A stretch of 17,700 bases of DNA from Ignavibacteriales bacterium (GTDB lineage Bacteria > Bacteroidota > Ignavibacteria > T3Sed10-11): positions 1 through 17,700 of the forward strand of contig PWJF01000454.1 in assembly GCA_003560935.1 (NCBI GenBank), written 5' to 3'. The number at the start of each line of letters is the position of its first letter. Positions within the stretch are counted from its first letter, which is position 1. The position numbers and the translations under genes are program-made. Of the stretch, positions 1 to 7,416 are shown in pieces. The notes under the pieces were generated by a model, which did no database searches, was not told the origin of the DNA, and saw nothing but the letters and a program-made list of their open reading frames with translations.

Positions 1-915
1 AAATGCATCCGCCGTTTGTATAATACTCGTCACATCGGCTTGCGAGCCATACGTTTCGGGTACCTGTATAACAGTAAATCCCCCGTACTCATGAATCGGG
101 CCGAACCAATCGGTAAATAGATCGATCGTATGCTCCATTTCCGTCATTACCCGTACCGCTCCTTGCTCGTCTTCAGGGAAATAAAATATTCGAAGCCCAT
201 TCTTATCGAGTACCTCATATTCTGCAATTGCAATATCCATTCTCCATGCCGGTTTGATATTACGATATGAGTAAGTCACCGTTCCGTCGTGAATAGTCTT
301 TGAAATGAATTCACCGCCATTTGCCACCGTAAACCTTGATGGAACCGTCACGCTAATTTCATAATCATAAAAGGCGAGTCCGGCGCTTCTCAATGCTTGC
401 CACATCGGGTATCCGACGGAAGGATAGGCAAAGCTGTCCTTTCTAATAATAGTGAATTTTTCTTCCACACTATCTTTCACATATATCATCCCCGTTTCCG
501 CATACCCGAACAAATAACCCGAGTATTCTATTATAATTGTTTTATTACCATATGGAGGAAGAGATTCATTGAGTTTTACGGTAATTGCGTTCGCTTGCAT
601 TTTATCCCAATCTGGAAACGTTTCTACGCTCTGTTCAAACGGAAGTTTATTTCCGTCTCCATCGGTTACCGAAGTAACGCGCATAAGGCGATAGAGCAAT
701 AGCGGAATATGGTCCGTTTCTTCGGCAGAGATACTTTCTACGGTTAACCGGCATATTCCGGATATTATACCTTTCTCATAATCGACCGTCAGGTCAAGCA
801 CATATTCCATTGGCTTGACTTGTATGCTTTCTATTACATCATTATGGGCGATGGATACGTTTTGAATTGAGAAAAAAAGAAAGGCATAAAGAAACATTCT
901 AAGATTTAATTTCAT
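1..915 (-). CDS. Secreted M1-family (gluzincin) aminopeptidase-like protein, 3' part missing
   Basis: The minus strand from ATG at 915 stays open for 305 codons to the window edge, so only the N-terminal part is present. Residues 1-24 look like a Sec signal peptide (KLNLR, then a hydrophobic stretch ending SIAH). Residues about 30-225 resemble the N-terminal beta-sandwich domain of M1 peptidases (phrases such as YVLDLTVDYEKGIISG and ITVKLNESLPPYGNKTI). The tail (DWFGPIHEYGGFTVIQVPE) matches the start of the catalytic domain, where M1 proteins approach the active site. The zinc motif HExxH would lie beyond the edge, so activity cannot be judged. A ribosome site (AAGGA) sits about 7 nt before the start. 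It is divergent from the hydrolase gene at 1152. The family call is by pattern recognition and fairly safe; the substrate is unknown. Confidence 0.8.
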   Translation of the reverse strand, partial: MKLNLRMFLYAFLFFSIQNVSIAHNDVIESIQVKPMEYVLDLTVDYEKGIISGICRLTVESISAEETDHIPLLLYRLMRVTSVTDGDGNKLPFEQSVETFPDWDKMQANAITVKLNESLPPYGNKTIIIEYSGYLFGYAETGMIYVKDSVEEKFTIIRKDSFAYPSVGYPMWQALRSAGLAFYDYEISVTVPSRFTVANGGEFISKTIHDGTVTYSYRNIKPAWRMDIAIAEYEVLDKNGLRIFYFPEDEQGAVRVMTEMEHTIDLFTDWFGPIHEYGGFTVIQVPETYGSQADVTSIIQTADAF

Positions 916-1151
916 TGTATATTCCTTCAGCTGGATGGTAATGATGATAACTTACATCGTAGTATACGATTAGATAATGTAAATGGTTTCGTTAAGTTTA
1001 AAGATAAAAACATACTATTACCTTTTACTATTTTTTGTAACTCACGTTTATTTTTGCTCGTATAGTTATATGGAGAAGTTTATGTTAGTATACTCTCTAT
1101 TCATTATTTTTTTTTATTGCTGTATCTACAAAAAATTTTTATAGGTGTACT
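916..1151. promoter_or_regulatory. Divergent AT-rich intergenic region
   Basis: These 236 bp separate two divergent genes, so they must hold promoters for both. TATACT, a good -10 match, occurs at 1088-1093 on the plus strand, but no convincing -35 box lies 17 bp upstream. Another TATACT is readable on the minus strand near 960-966. The region is very AT-rich, with long T runs at about 1100-1120. No operator palindrome was recognised. Promoter positions are therefore only suggestive. Confidence 0.35.
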
Positions 1152-2678
1152 ATGAAAAATCAAACCACGATAAAGTTATGCTTTTTAATTCTATTCTTAA
1201 CAAGTTATTCGTGCAAACCAACCACAGAGAATGACCGCGAGACTGTTTTGGATGGTATAGTTCATATTGAACCAGAAATAATTTATGACGTTCCCGAAGT
1301 AGATCGATGGTGTGATCGACTTGGGTTCGAGGGGATGCGGGTGAATATCGGAGATTGCGAGTTGTATGTCGAAATAGAGGGTTACGGTATTCCGATGGTA
1401 CTCGTGAATGGAGGTCCCGGGGGTACTCATCACTACTTTCATCCGCATTTTACCCGTGCAGCCGGATTTGCAGAGGTGATCTACTATGATCAAAGGGGAT
1501 GCGGTCTCTCGGATTATGAGCCGGGTGATGGATACACTATTCATCAAGCTGCGGATGATCTCGACAATCTCCGTCATGCGCTCGACATTGATCAATGGGT
1601 CGTTGTCGGTTATTCATACGGCGGATTACTTGCGCAATTGTATGCGATAGAATTTCCGGAAAATCTCGCCGGACTGGTACTTGTTTCATCGGCACTCGGT
1701 ATGCCAGTTGAGCTAAAACCGACGCGACAGTACGATTATATCAGTGACGAAGAACGTGAGCGTATGCAGAAAATTAATGAGATGCCGGGTTTTACGCGCG
1801 AACAACGTATCTTCAACAGATACTTGAACGGCGATTGGAAACGACAAAACTTCTACCGCCCGGGCAAGGAACGTATTGCCGAACTCGCCCGATACGAGTG
1901 GATACATGACAGCGAGTTTCGTACAGGTATTATTGAGAGTATGCGTGGTCTCGACCTTGAAGGTGCGTTCAACCGGTTTCCCATTCCGACTCTTATTATA
2001 GAAGGTAAATGGGACCTAACCTGGAATACCGATAAACCCGAAGTATTCCGTTCGAATCATCCGAATGCAGAAATGATACTATTTGAGCGATCCGGCCACA
2101 GTCCGTTTGCAGATGAACCGGAAAAGTTTTTTAGAGAGCTGCAAAGATTTGTTGAATCACTTACAGATATTTCTGAGGAAAAAATTGCGGTGTGGAAGGA
2201 ATATCTCGATGAATGGCGGGTAGAAGTTGCAAAACGTGCTATGTCGCTGAATTATATGCTTCGTACATCGGGTTGGGGCAAAAAATCAAGCGAGCGTATA
2301 TCACAAGCTGTTACATTGGACGCTCTTACAGAACTCGCATCTCCGGTGCAATTTCTACGGGTTGGATTTGCGTTTTATGATGTCGGTGAATATCAAAAAG
2401 CCCTGGCAACTTTTAAGGAAATGGAAAATGTAATTGAAAATATATCGGGTGAAAATAGAGACCATGAGTTATCGACCTGTTTAATCTGGCAGGGACATAT
2501 GCTCGACTTGCTCGGGCGCCGGCAAGAAGCAATTAAAGCGTATGAACGGGTAATTAAACTCGGATCTAAAATCACGATGACGCATTCGCAGTATAATTTA
2601 ACATATGAACCTGTTAAATATGCTGATGAACGAATTCGAAAACCGTTTGACCGGTTGGAGAATATTGTACATTATTAA
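1152..2678 (+). CDS. Lipoprotein alpha/beta hydrolase (proline iminopeptidase-like) with C-terminal TPR-like region
   Basis: A 508-residue protein. Residues 1-20 are a signal peptide with Cys21 in a relaxed lipobox (LTSYSC), so it is probably anchored in a membrane as a lipoprotein. Residues about 60-335 form an alpha/beta hydrolase of the proline iminopeptidase/epoxide hydrolase-like group. The oxyanion region is NGGPGG (86-91), followed by YYDQRGCGLSD (111-121). The nucleophile elbow is GYSYGG with Ser155; the likely acid is Asp288 (EGKWDLTW) and the base His316 (SGHSPFADEP). Residues about 340-508 are helical, with two TPR-like stretches near 400-427 and 440-471 (the second contains GRRQEAIKAYERVIKLG). 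The complete catalytic triad suggests an active hydrolase; substrate unknown. AGGTG sits just before the ATG. The hydrolase-TPR fusion is less common than the hydrolase alone. Confidence 0.88.
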   Translation: MKNQTTIKLCFLILFLTSYSCKPTTENDRETVLDGIVHIEPEIIYDVPEVDRWCDRLGFEGMRVNIGDCELYVEIEGYGIPMVLVNGGPGGTHHYFHPHFTRAAGFAEVIYYDQRGCGLSDYEPGDGYTIHQAADDLDNLRHALDIDQWVVVGYSYGGLLAQLYAIEFPENLAGLVLVSSALGMPVELKPTRQYDYISDEERERMQKINEMPGFTREQRIFNRYLNGDWKRQNFYRPGKERIAELARYEWIHDSEFRTGIIESMRGLDLEGAFNRFPIPTLIIEGKWDLTWNTDKPEVFRSNHPNAEMILFERSGHSPFADEPEKFFRELQRFVESLTDISEEKIAVWKEYLDEWRVEVAKRAMSLNYMLRTSGWGKKSSERISQAVTLDALTELASPVQFLRVGFAFYDVGEYQKALATFKEMENVIENISGENRDHELSTCLIWQGHMLDLLGRRQEAIKAYERVIKLGSKITMTHSQYNLTYEPVKYADERIRKPFDRLENIVHY

Positions 2679-2752
2679 TCGATAGTGTTACTGGGGTCAT
2701 AAAGCGTACTCATAACCATGATGTTATCTTTAATCATTTCTTAAGAAACGAT

Positions 2753-3025
2753 ATGTGTCTCCCTATATTTAATTACACGATTGACGGTAATGGTATTTCT
2801 ATCCGGCTGTTAAATCTCCGGATTCGACAAATAGCATATTCAAACATCAAAGCTGTTTATCTTTGTTCGAAAGGAAAAATCGGTTAGATAGGGCTGCTGT
2901 TTAAAGTATGGGGATTGGTGACGATTAAAAAGAAAAAAGGATGGCTGTAATATGTCACCCTTGCGCCTCCCGACCCCGGTAAATTTGTTGAACAGGTGAG
3001 CGAGAGGTTATGCAACACATCGTAA
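2753..3025 (+). pseudogene. Decayed bacterial PH-like domain gene with two in-frame stops
   Basis: Reading from ATG 2753 in one constant frame gives a 90-codon product interrupted by TAG at 2885-2887 and TAA at 2948-2950, ending at TAA 3023-3025. The three pieces read as one protein: YTIDGNGISIRLLNLRIRQI then AYSNIKAVYLCSKGKIG, stop, IGLLFKVWGLVTIKKKKGWL, stop, YVTLAPPDPGKFVEQVSERL. This has the layout of the bacterial PH-like domain: an initial strand, 'Y.nIkaV', a G-rich centre, and a terminal 'Y.TlApPdP.kFVeqv..rL' helix. No frameshift is needed, so only two point mutations separate it from an intact gene. It fills the otherwise empty interval between the hydrolase and the S41 protease. 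The pseudogene call is an inference from the sequence; readthrough is possible but less likely. Confidence 0.6.
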
Positions 3026-3073
3026 CCTTCAATAAAGAAACTATTCATTTATCTATAACTACTGGAGAACATC

Positions 3074-4753
3074 ATGCACCTTCAAATTAACAAATTTCAT
3101 ATTCTGCTGTGTGGGATGCTTGTTTTGTTCCTATCAATGCCGGTGTCGAGCAAGGATTGTGGCATCCGGTTTCCCGAAAACGGTACGCCCTGGTGTTTAG
3201 TTACCGGTGTGGTCCCGGGAAGCTTTGCGGAATCACTCGGACTGCTGCAAAACGATATCATTCTATCAATAAATGGTGTCCCTATTCATACGAACGAGGA
3301 ACTCAGGGCACTGCGGGAAGCCGCTGCCAATTCGGATATAGAAATGACTGTTTGGAGGGATGGTTCGGAAATTATGCTGAAAAAACACTTTTCCGGTGGA
3401 GGATTTGGGATATATACTATATACATTAACCGGGGAATAACGCTGACCGGTGAAGATATGAAAGAGGATCTCGATTCGCTATTCGCGTTTATCTATGAAG
3501 TCCATCCGGATCCTTATGCCTCGTTTCCGGAGAGCGAATTCCGTGCCGAAAAGGAACGCTTATATGCTTCGATACAAGAAGAAAGAACCGATGTGGATTT
3601 CTGGAAAATGACTGCACGGTTTGTCGCTAAGATTCAGGACGGACATACAGGATTATCTTTTCCCGGCGGTGACTGGCATTATAAACGTTTGTCGGGTGAA
3701 CCTTCTCTCCTTCCCCTTTCTGTACTGATAACAACGCAGGGAGTTTATGTTAAGCAGAACCTTTCATCTGCACCCATTTCACCCGGTGATGAGATACTTG
3801 CCATTAATGACCGTGATATGGACACCCTACTTGTATATCTTGAACAGTATATAAGCGGGGAACTCCGTCATTTCCGGCTGAGCCAGATCGAACATAACTT
3901 TCATCAACTATTGTATCAGATTGCCGGTACCGAACCGCCGTTCAGTGTCAAGGTTCGCAGCATCGACGGTACAACCACAACACACTTCCTCGACGGTATC
4001 GATTGGTGTACTGTGGAGCGACATATCGGCACTTCACCGGGATTGGTGACCGAGTTAATCGAATTGCCGGAGTTGAGTGCCGCTGTATTACGCTTTAATG
4101 TGTTTGCGGATCAGCTTCCCGATTTTTTCCGTTTATCCTTTTCAACGATACAGGAAAAAAACTATCGATATGTAATAATAGATTTGCAGCATAATACAGG
4201 CGGTAACTCACTATTTGCCGATACACTGATGAGTTATCTTACCGACAAACCGTACAGGTTCTTTGGCGGTGGACATTTTAAGTTATCCCGCTATATGCTT
4301 CCTCAATTTCAAATCTTTCCTGAATTAAAAGCCTATATAAAACCCTATGAACCGGGTTCTATAGTAGATTTTCCGGAAATGAAACTATCCCGACCGCTTG
4401 ATCGAAAAACGCGTTTTTCGGGTGGTGTCTTTTGTCTTATCTCAAAACGTACTTTTTCAACGGCATCCGGGTTCGCGGCGGTACTCAAGGATTTTGAGAT
4501 AGGGACGCTCGTTGGTGAGGAAACCGGTGGTCTCCCGACAACATTCGGTGATGTAGCGTTCTATACACTTCCGCGATCATCAATTATAGTCGGCGCCTCG
4601 ATGAAGTTTTTTATTCGACCGAGCGGCGATCCTTCGTATGTGATGAAGGGATTGGAACCCGATATCGAAGTCCCGGTCACCGGATTGGATATTTTGCACG
4701 GGAGAGATCCGGCACTTGAGACGGTGAAAGGGATCATAAAGAGAAAACAATAA
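3074..4753 (+). CDS. Secreted S41-family (C-terminal processing/tricorn-like) peptidase with N-terminal PDZ domain
   Basis: A 559-residue protein with a signal peptide (residues 1-26). Residues about 38-105 are a PDZ domain (VTGVVPGSFAESLGLLQNDI, then LSINGVPIHTNEEL). Residues 120-200 resemble the helical N-terminal part of S41 proteases (EDLDSLFAFIYEVHPDPYAS; IQDGHTGL). Residues about 220-300 look like a second PDZ-like module (ISPGDEILAINDRDM). The S41 catalytic core follows: VIIDLQHNTGGNS (367-379), the likely nucleophile Ser465 in FSTASGF, then GEETGG (481-486) and a closing GLEPDIEVPVT. PDZ before the core and a second PDZ-like module inside it differ from the usual CtpA order. A GGAG ribosome site precedes the ATG by about 6 nt. 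It probably acts in the periplasm or cell envelope; the substrate is unknown. Confidence 0.87.
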   Translation: MHLQINKFHILLCGMLVLFLSMPVSSKDCGIRFPENGTPWCLVTGVVPGSFAESLGLLQNDIILSINGVPIHTNEELRALREAAANSDIEMTVWRDGSEIMLKKHFSGGGFGIYTIYINRGITLTGEDMKEDLDSLFAFIYEVHPDPYASFPESEFRAEKERLYASIQEERTDVDFWKMTARFVAKIQDGHTGLSFPGGDWHYKRLSGEPSLLPLSVLITTQGVYVKQNLSSAPISPGDEILAINDRDMDTLLVYLEQYISGELRHFRLSQIEHNFHQLLYQIAGTEPPFSVKVRSIDGTTTTHFLDGIDWCTVERHIGTSPGLVTELIELPELSAAVLRFNVFADQLPDFFRLSFSTIQEKNYRYVIIDLQHNTGGNSLFADTLMSYLTDKPYRFFGGGHFKLSRYMLPQFQIFPELKAYIKPYEPGSIVDFPEMKLSRPLDRKTRFSGGVFCLISKRTFSTASGFAAVLKDFEIGTLVGEETGGLPTTFGDVAFYTLPRSSIIVGASMKFFIRPSGDPSYVMKGLEPDIEVPVTGLDILHGRDPALETVKGIIKRKQ

Positions 4754-4789
4754 TACGTGGTATTTGGGAGTATAATAAATGGAATCGGT

Positions 4790-4888
4790 ATGGAAGCGCC
4801 ACTTCGACTTCTAACGGTATATGGATTGTGCCGATTTGTTTGTCTATTATTATTTCTTTTCATCCATGAATGCGGTCATGGCTTTTAA
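4790..4888 (+). pseudogene. Stub of a membrane zinc protease-like gene (ends in HExxH)
   Basis: A 32-codon frame reads as a hydrophobic helix running straight into a zinc-metalloprotease motif: RFVCLLLFLFIHECGHGF, then a stop. A membrane helix immediately followed by HExxH is the layout at the start of site-2-protease/M50 proteins. Nothing downstream continues the fold before the cupin gene at 4921. Another ATG at 4779 with GGGAG about 8 nt upstream lies in a different frame and stops after 11 codons, which fits a frameshift near the original start. I read it as the 5' remnant of a gene lost by deletion. The match is short, so chance is possible. Confidence 0.35.
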
Positions 4889-4920
4889 CAACCTGAACAA
4901 TAATCGAAAGGAATTGTACA

Positions 4921-5253
4921 ATGTCATCGATATTCCCCGAATCAATAACAATTCTTCCTAAAGCCGATGTTCCGTTCAAAGGATGCACTGCATACTTATC
5001 GCAGGGCGTGGATCATCAGATTGTATTTTGGGAATTCAGTGAAGATATCGAGTTTCCCGAACACGCTCACGAAGCCCAGTGGGGTGTGGTTATTAACGGA
5101 AAAATTGATATAATAATGGAAGATGAAAAAAGTGCCCACACAAAAGGAGATTGTTATTATATCCCGGCAGGTGTTAAACACTCGGGTAAAATTTATGCGG
5201 GCTATGCCGATGTGACTTTTTTTGCACAGAAAGACAGGTATGAAGTAAAATAG
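4921..5253 (+). CDS. Small cupin-domain protein
   Basis: A 110-residue single-domain cupin. Cupin motif 1 is PEHAHEAQWGVVINGKI, giving metal-ligand candidates His48, His50 and Gln53 (Gln replaces the usual Glu). Motif 2 is GDCYYIPAGVKHSGKI, with His87 as the last ligand. The protein has no signal peptide, so it is cytosolic. It belongs to the broad group of one-domain cupins that bind a metal and either act as small oxygenases/isomerases or as binding proteins; no more precise role can be assigned. An AAAGGA ribosome site lies about 8 nt upstream of the ATG. It has decayed gene remnants on both sides and is itself intact. Confidence 0.85.
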   Translation: MSSIFPESITILPKADVPFKGCTAYLSQGVDHQIVFWEFSEDIEFPEHAHEAQWGVVINGKIDIIMEDEKSAHTKGDCYYIPAGVKHSGKIYAGYADVTFFAQKDRYEVK

Positions 5254-5531
5254 AATCGGAAGATAGAAATACCGCTCTTGGAATTAACCCAAACCTTGTA
5301 GGATCGTTGTGCTATCTGCTCGGATTCATAACCGGATTGCTCTTTCTCATTCTGGAGCCAGGGAATAGATATGTCCGTTTCCATGCGCTTCAATCAACTA
5401 TATTCTTTGGCTCACTGTTCTTACTTCGATGGATATTTTTTTTCATTCCATATTATGGAATGGTTATATCGATACTATTTTGTTTTCAACGAACAGAGAG
5501 AGATTTCAGGGTTGTTTTTACGACCGGCTGA
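5250..5531 (+). pseudogene. Truncated DUF4870/Tic20-like membrane protein gene
   Basis: The frame is open from 5244 and reads NTALGINPNLVGSLCYLLG followed by FITGLLFLILEPGNRYVRFH and ALQSTIFFG. This is a close match to the start of DUF4870 proteins: a polar 'PNvaG.LCYllG' segment, first helix, then 'NryVRFHAlQS'. The residues before the first helix, also family-like, have no ATG or GTG; the only usable start is TTG at 5307, inside the first helix. At the other end the frame leaves the family pattern after FFFIPYYGMVISILF and stops at 5531, without the last helix and the 'AyqGe..klP.iGdiA' tail. Missing ends on both sides suggest a broken gene. The frame begins at the stop of the cupin gene, so the two may once have been one transcript. 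A short functional protein from TTG 5307 cannot be excluded. Confidence 0.5.
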
Positions 5532-5930
5532 GCAACCGTTAGAATAACCTTGATTCGAACCCGGGTAGTACAGCAGTACATTAGGAATGCTATTCGTAAA
5601 ACAAGAAATTTCTGCTACTAAGATACAAAGATACAAGTATAGATAATAAAGGGAGGCAAACGCTAAATTGGAGTAGGGACATATGAAAACGTGTAATAAT
5701 ATACGGAAATTTCTGTTAGGAAATAGGCATTTGTCAATTAGCGGATATCGCTCAAAAAGACAATAAACTGCTACACAAATGCTTAATAAGCCCCGTGAGG
5801 TGATAAAAGACGGCGGTCCATCGGTGAAAAATACAATAGTGAAAATCGGAGCAAATCATTATTCAATAAATCATCATTCTGTTATTGAATGAGCTTTCAT
5901 TTTGCATATGAGCTCTATTATTATGAATAT
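5532..5930. other. Intergenic stretch without a recognisable gene
   Basis: About 400 bp with no convincing coding frame. A 27-codon frame at 5683-5766 has a GGAG nearby, but its protein (MKTCNNIRKFLLGNRHLSIS...) resembles nothing I know. An inverted repeat ATTCAATAA/TTATTGAAT (5861-5869 and 5882-5890, 12-nt loop) and a smaller one, GAGCT/AGCTC (5891-5895 and 5911-5915), follow each other. They lack a T run and are too AT-rich to call terminators. The area lies between two decayed genes and may itself be eroded coding DNA. Confidence 0.5.
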
Positions 5931-6012
5931 ACCGAACAGTCAATCAATTTATTACTTATATAACATTTTGTATATTTCCATTATATATATCAGACCGAAC
6001 GGTCGATATATT
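5931..6012 (+). promoter_or_regulatory. Likely TetR-family operator pair around a promoter
   Basis: GACCGAACGGTC at 5993-6004 is a GACCG-AA-CGGTC inverted repeat, extended by ATATAT on both sides (about 5985-6011). A second copy with one mismatch in the core, ACCGAACAGTC, is at 5931-5941. Between them are TTTATT (5948-5953) and TATATT (5971-5976) spaced by exactly 17 bp, a plausible though weak promoter. GACCG/CGGTC palindromes are typical of TetR-family operators, and the next frame downstream is a TetR remnant. The layout suggests autoregulation before the gene decayed. Confidence 0.5.
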
Positions 6013-6020
6013 TAAGCGGG

Positions 6021-6221
6021 ATGGCTAATTTGACACAAAGAGATAATTCAACTCATACAAAAACGGATATCGTGGATGCAGCAGAGAATAAAGATCCTGA
6101 AAACATGCTCATGGAGGAAGGGTTCACCCGGTTATTGAATAAGGTGGTGGGGATATTTACTTATCACTCGAAATCTATTTTCGCATGCGACCCATCGCAG
6201 AATGGCATATTTCCGGATTGA
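6021..6221 (+). pseudogene. Truncated TetR-family regulator remnant
   Basis: A 66-codon frame. Residues about 14-40 follow the TetR N-terminal pattern: KTDIVDAAENKDPENMLMEE then GFTRLLNKVV, comparable with 'r..Il.aA..lf.ekGf..ts...ia'. The next residues, GIFTYHSKS, resemble the TetR recognition-helix segment '..gtfYhyFksK', but about ten residues expected between them are missing. After that the frame leaves the family and runs into the 3' end of the convergent iron-sulfur gene (overlap 6164-6221). The whole ligand-binding domain, usually about 130 residues, is absent. It is most likely a deletion remnant whose operator is still present upstream. The assignment is inference from a short degenerate match. 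Confidence 0.45.
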
Positions 6222-6577
6222 CCGCAGCGGCAAAGTGCAAGCCGTGTGTCCTTTCGGATAACCTCCCCTTTCTCGTTTTTTAATTCAATTTTGCCGCGTA
6301 CATAGAACGGTCCGCCTGAGACAACCGTAATACTTATCTCATCATCTGCGGTTTCAGCGGAACTTCCATCGAGATGCTTGTAATGGAGCGCACCGGTCGG
6401 ACATTTTTCTACAACATTCGCAATGCTGTCAGCATCAGCATTATCGGGTTGTATCCACGGTTTCTTGTTTCTATCGAACACCTGTCGCAATCCCTTGATA
6501 CAGTTGCCGGAGTGGATACATAACCGGGGCTCGAAATAAACTGCGATGTCTTTGGATTTATACTCACGTGCACTCAC
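6164..6577 (-). CDS. Iron-sulfur protein: Fer4_19-type domain plus CDGSH domain
   Basis: Using GTG at 6577 the product is 137 residues (MSAREYKSKDIAVYF...). A GGAAA ribosome site lies 6 nt upstream. This start was preferred because the family usually begins with this motif; the frame also extends without a start in favour to 6661, adding 28 non-conserved residues. Residues about 5-68 are the divergent ferredoxin-like domain: Cys20 and Cys26 (RLCIHSGNCIKGL) and Cys59 (EKCPTGALHY). Residues 92-137 are a CDGSH domain, CRCGQSGNMPFCDGSH, with three Cys (116, 118, 127) and His131 binding a 2Fe-2S cluster. Such proteins are thought to act in redox or Fe-S handling; no exact reaction can be given. 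Last gene of the minus-strand group that starts with the helicase. Confidence 0.87.
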   Translation of the reverse strand: MSAREYKSKDIAVYFEPRLCIHSGNCIKGLRQVFDRNKKPWIQPDNADADSIANVVEKCPTGALHYKHLDGSSAETADDEISITVVSGGPFYVRGKIELKNEKGEVIRKDTRLALCRCGQSGNMPFCDGSHAKIDFE

Positions 6578-6711
6578 AACATGTTTCCATAGAATTGTAT
6601 GGGCTGAAAATACCCGTATCCTATACGACGCGTTGATTATTGAGGAATATCTTGATAACATTCACGTGCGAAACAACGTTCCGATATAAACACCATGATT
6701 GCGGAGCTCTT

Positions 6712-7377
6712 TCATTTCATGTCAATGACTGCGTAGGCGCGGACCGGGAAACTGCCGAAATGTTTTACCTTCACCGGAACGGCATGAAATTTAAAACCCA
6801 TATTCGGCAATTGATCCAGATTGCACATGTGTTCAACGATGGGGATATCATTTGCCAGCAATATTGAGTGAACGGGGCGGTTTTTGTCGGATGTATCATC
6901 AATATTTAACGAATCAATACCTACAAGAGCAGCGCGCGATTTTTTAAGCCATTCCGCCGCTTCCCCGGTCAGAAACGGATGACCTTCGAAGTACTGTTCC
7001 GTTCCCCAATGCCGTGCCCAACCCGTATGTACCAGTACTGCTTTACCACTCACATCAACACCGGAAAATAATTCCGGACCGATAGATCTTTTCGATGAGT
7101 TTGCCCGGAAAACCACTCCATCTTTATCTGCTATAGATGCCAATGCTAATTCCGAAAGATCTTTACCGTCGGGATAACGATGAAAAGGCGAATCGATATA
7201 TGTTCCCGTATTCGCAACCATTTCAATCTTCCCTATATGGAAAGAAGTACCTTCCGTATAGTGTGCTCTTGATTCTTCGCGGCTGAGGAAATCACAAATA
7301 ATCGGAGCGGAGAGCCCTTTATAGGTGATCATACCGTGTTCTACGGTATGACTAAGATCTATCATTCGTTTTTTCAT
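6712..7377 (-). CDS. Cyclase-family (kynurenine formamidase-like) metal-dependent hydrolase
   Basis: A 221-residue protein spanning the full putative-cyclase domain (kynurenine formamidase/isatin hydrolase fold). It opens with MIDLSHTVEHGMITYKG and contains VANTGTYIDSPFHRYPDGKDL (54-74), which aligns with the family metal motif HxGTHxDxPxH. Here the first His is Asn56 and the second is Tyr60, while Asp62 and His66 remain. This variant occurs in part of the family, so metal binding may be altered, and the reaction is not predictable. The C-terminal FHAVPVKVKHFGSFPVRAYA segment is also typical. An AGG site precedes the ATG. The gene lies 39 bp after the helicase stop and 134 bp before the Fe-S gene start, so co-transcription with the helicase is likely. 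Confidence 0.87.
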   Translation of the reverse strand: MKKRMIDLSHTVEHGMITYKGLSAPIICDFLSREESRAHYTEGTSFHIGKIEMVANTGTYIDSPFHRYPDGKDLSELALASIADKDGVVFRANSSKRSIGPELFSGVDVSGKAVLVHTGWARHWGTEQYFEGHPFLTGEAAEWLKKSRAALVGIDSLNIDDTSDKNRPVHSILLANDIPIVEHMCNLDQLPNMGFKFHAVPVKVKHFGSFPVRAYAVIDMK

Positions 7378-7416
7378 AAAAACCTGAGAATCAGTTTTCT
7401 TACAAAAAAAATACTT

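Noticed and set aside
1070..1144. Short hydrophobic frame (24 residues, MEKFMLVYSLFIIFFYCC...) just before the hydrolase gene
   Set aside because: No ribosome site, very AT-rich poly-T origin of the Phe/Ile content, and it runs over the ribosome site of the next gene.
5552..5562. GATTCGAACCC, the complement of a tRNA T-loop (GGGTTCGAATC)
   Set aside because: The bases around the loop do not form a 5-bp T stem, and no acceptor, anticodon or D arm can be drawn, so it is not a tRNA.
5683..5766. 27-residue frame with GGAG upstream
   Set aside because: Protein composition shows no family, helix or signal; another frame through the same DNA looks as plausible.
6578..6661. Upstream extension of the Fe-S protein frame
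   Set aside because: The added residues are not family-like, and GTG 6577 has a ribosome site and the typical family start.
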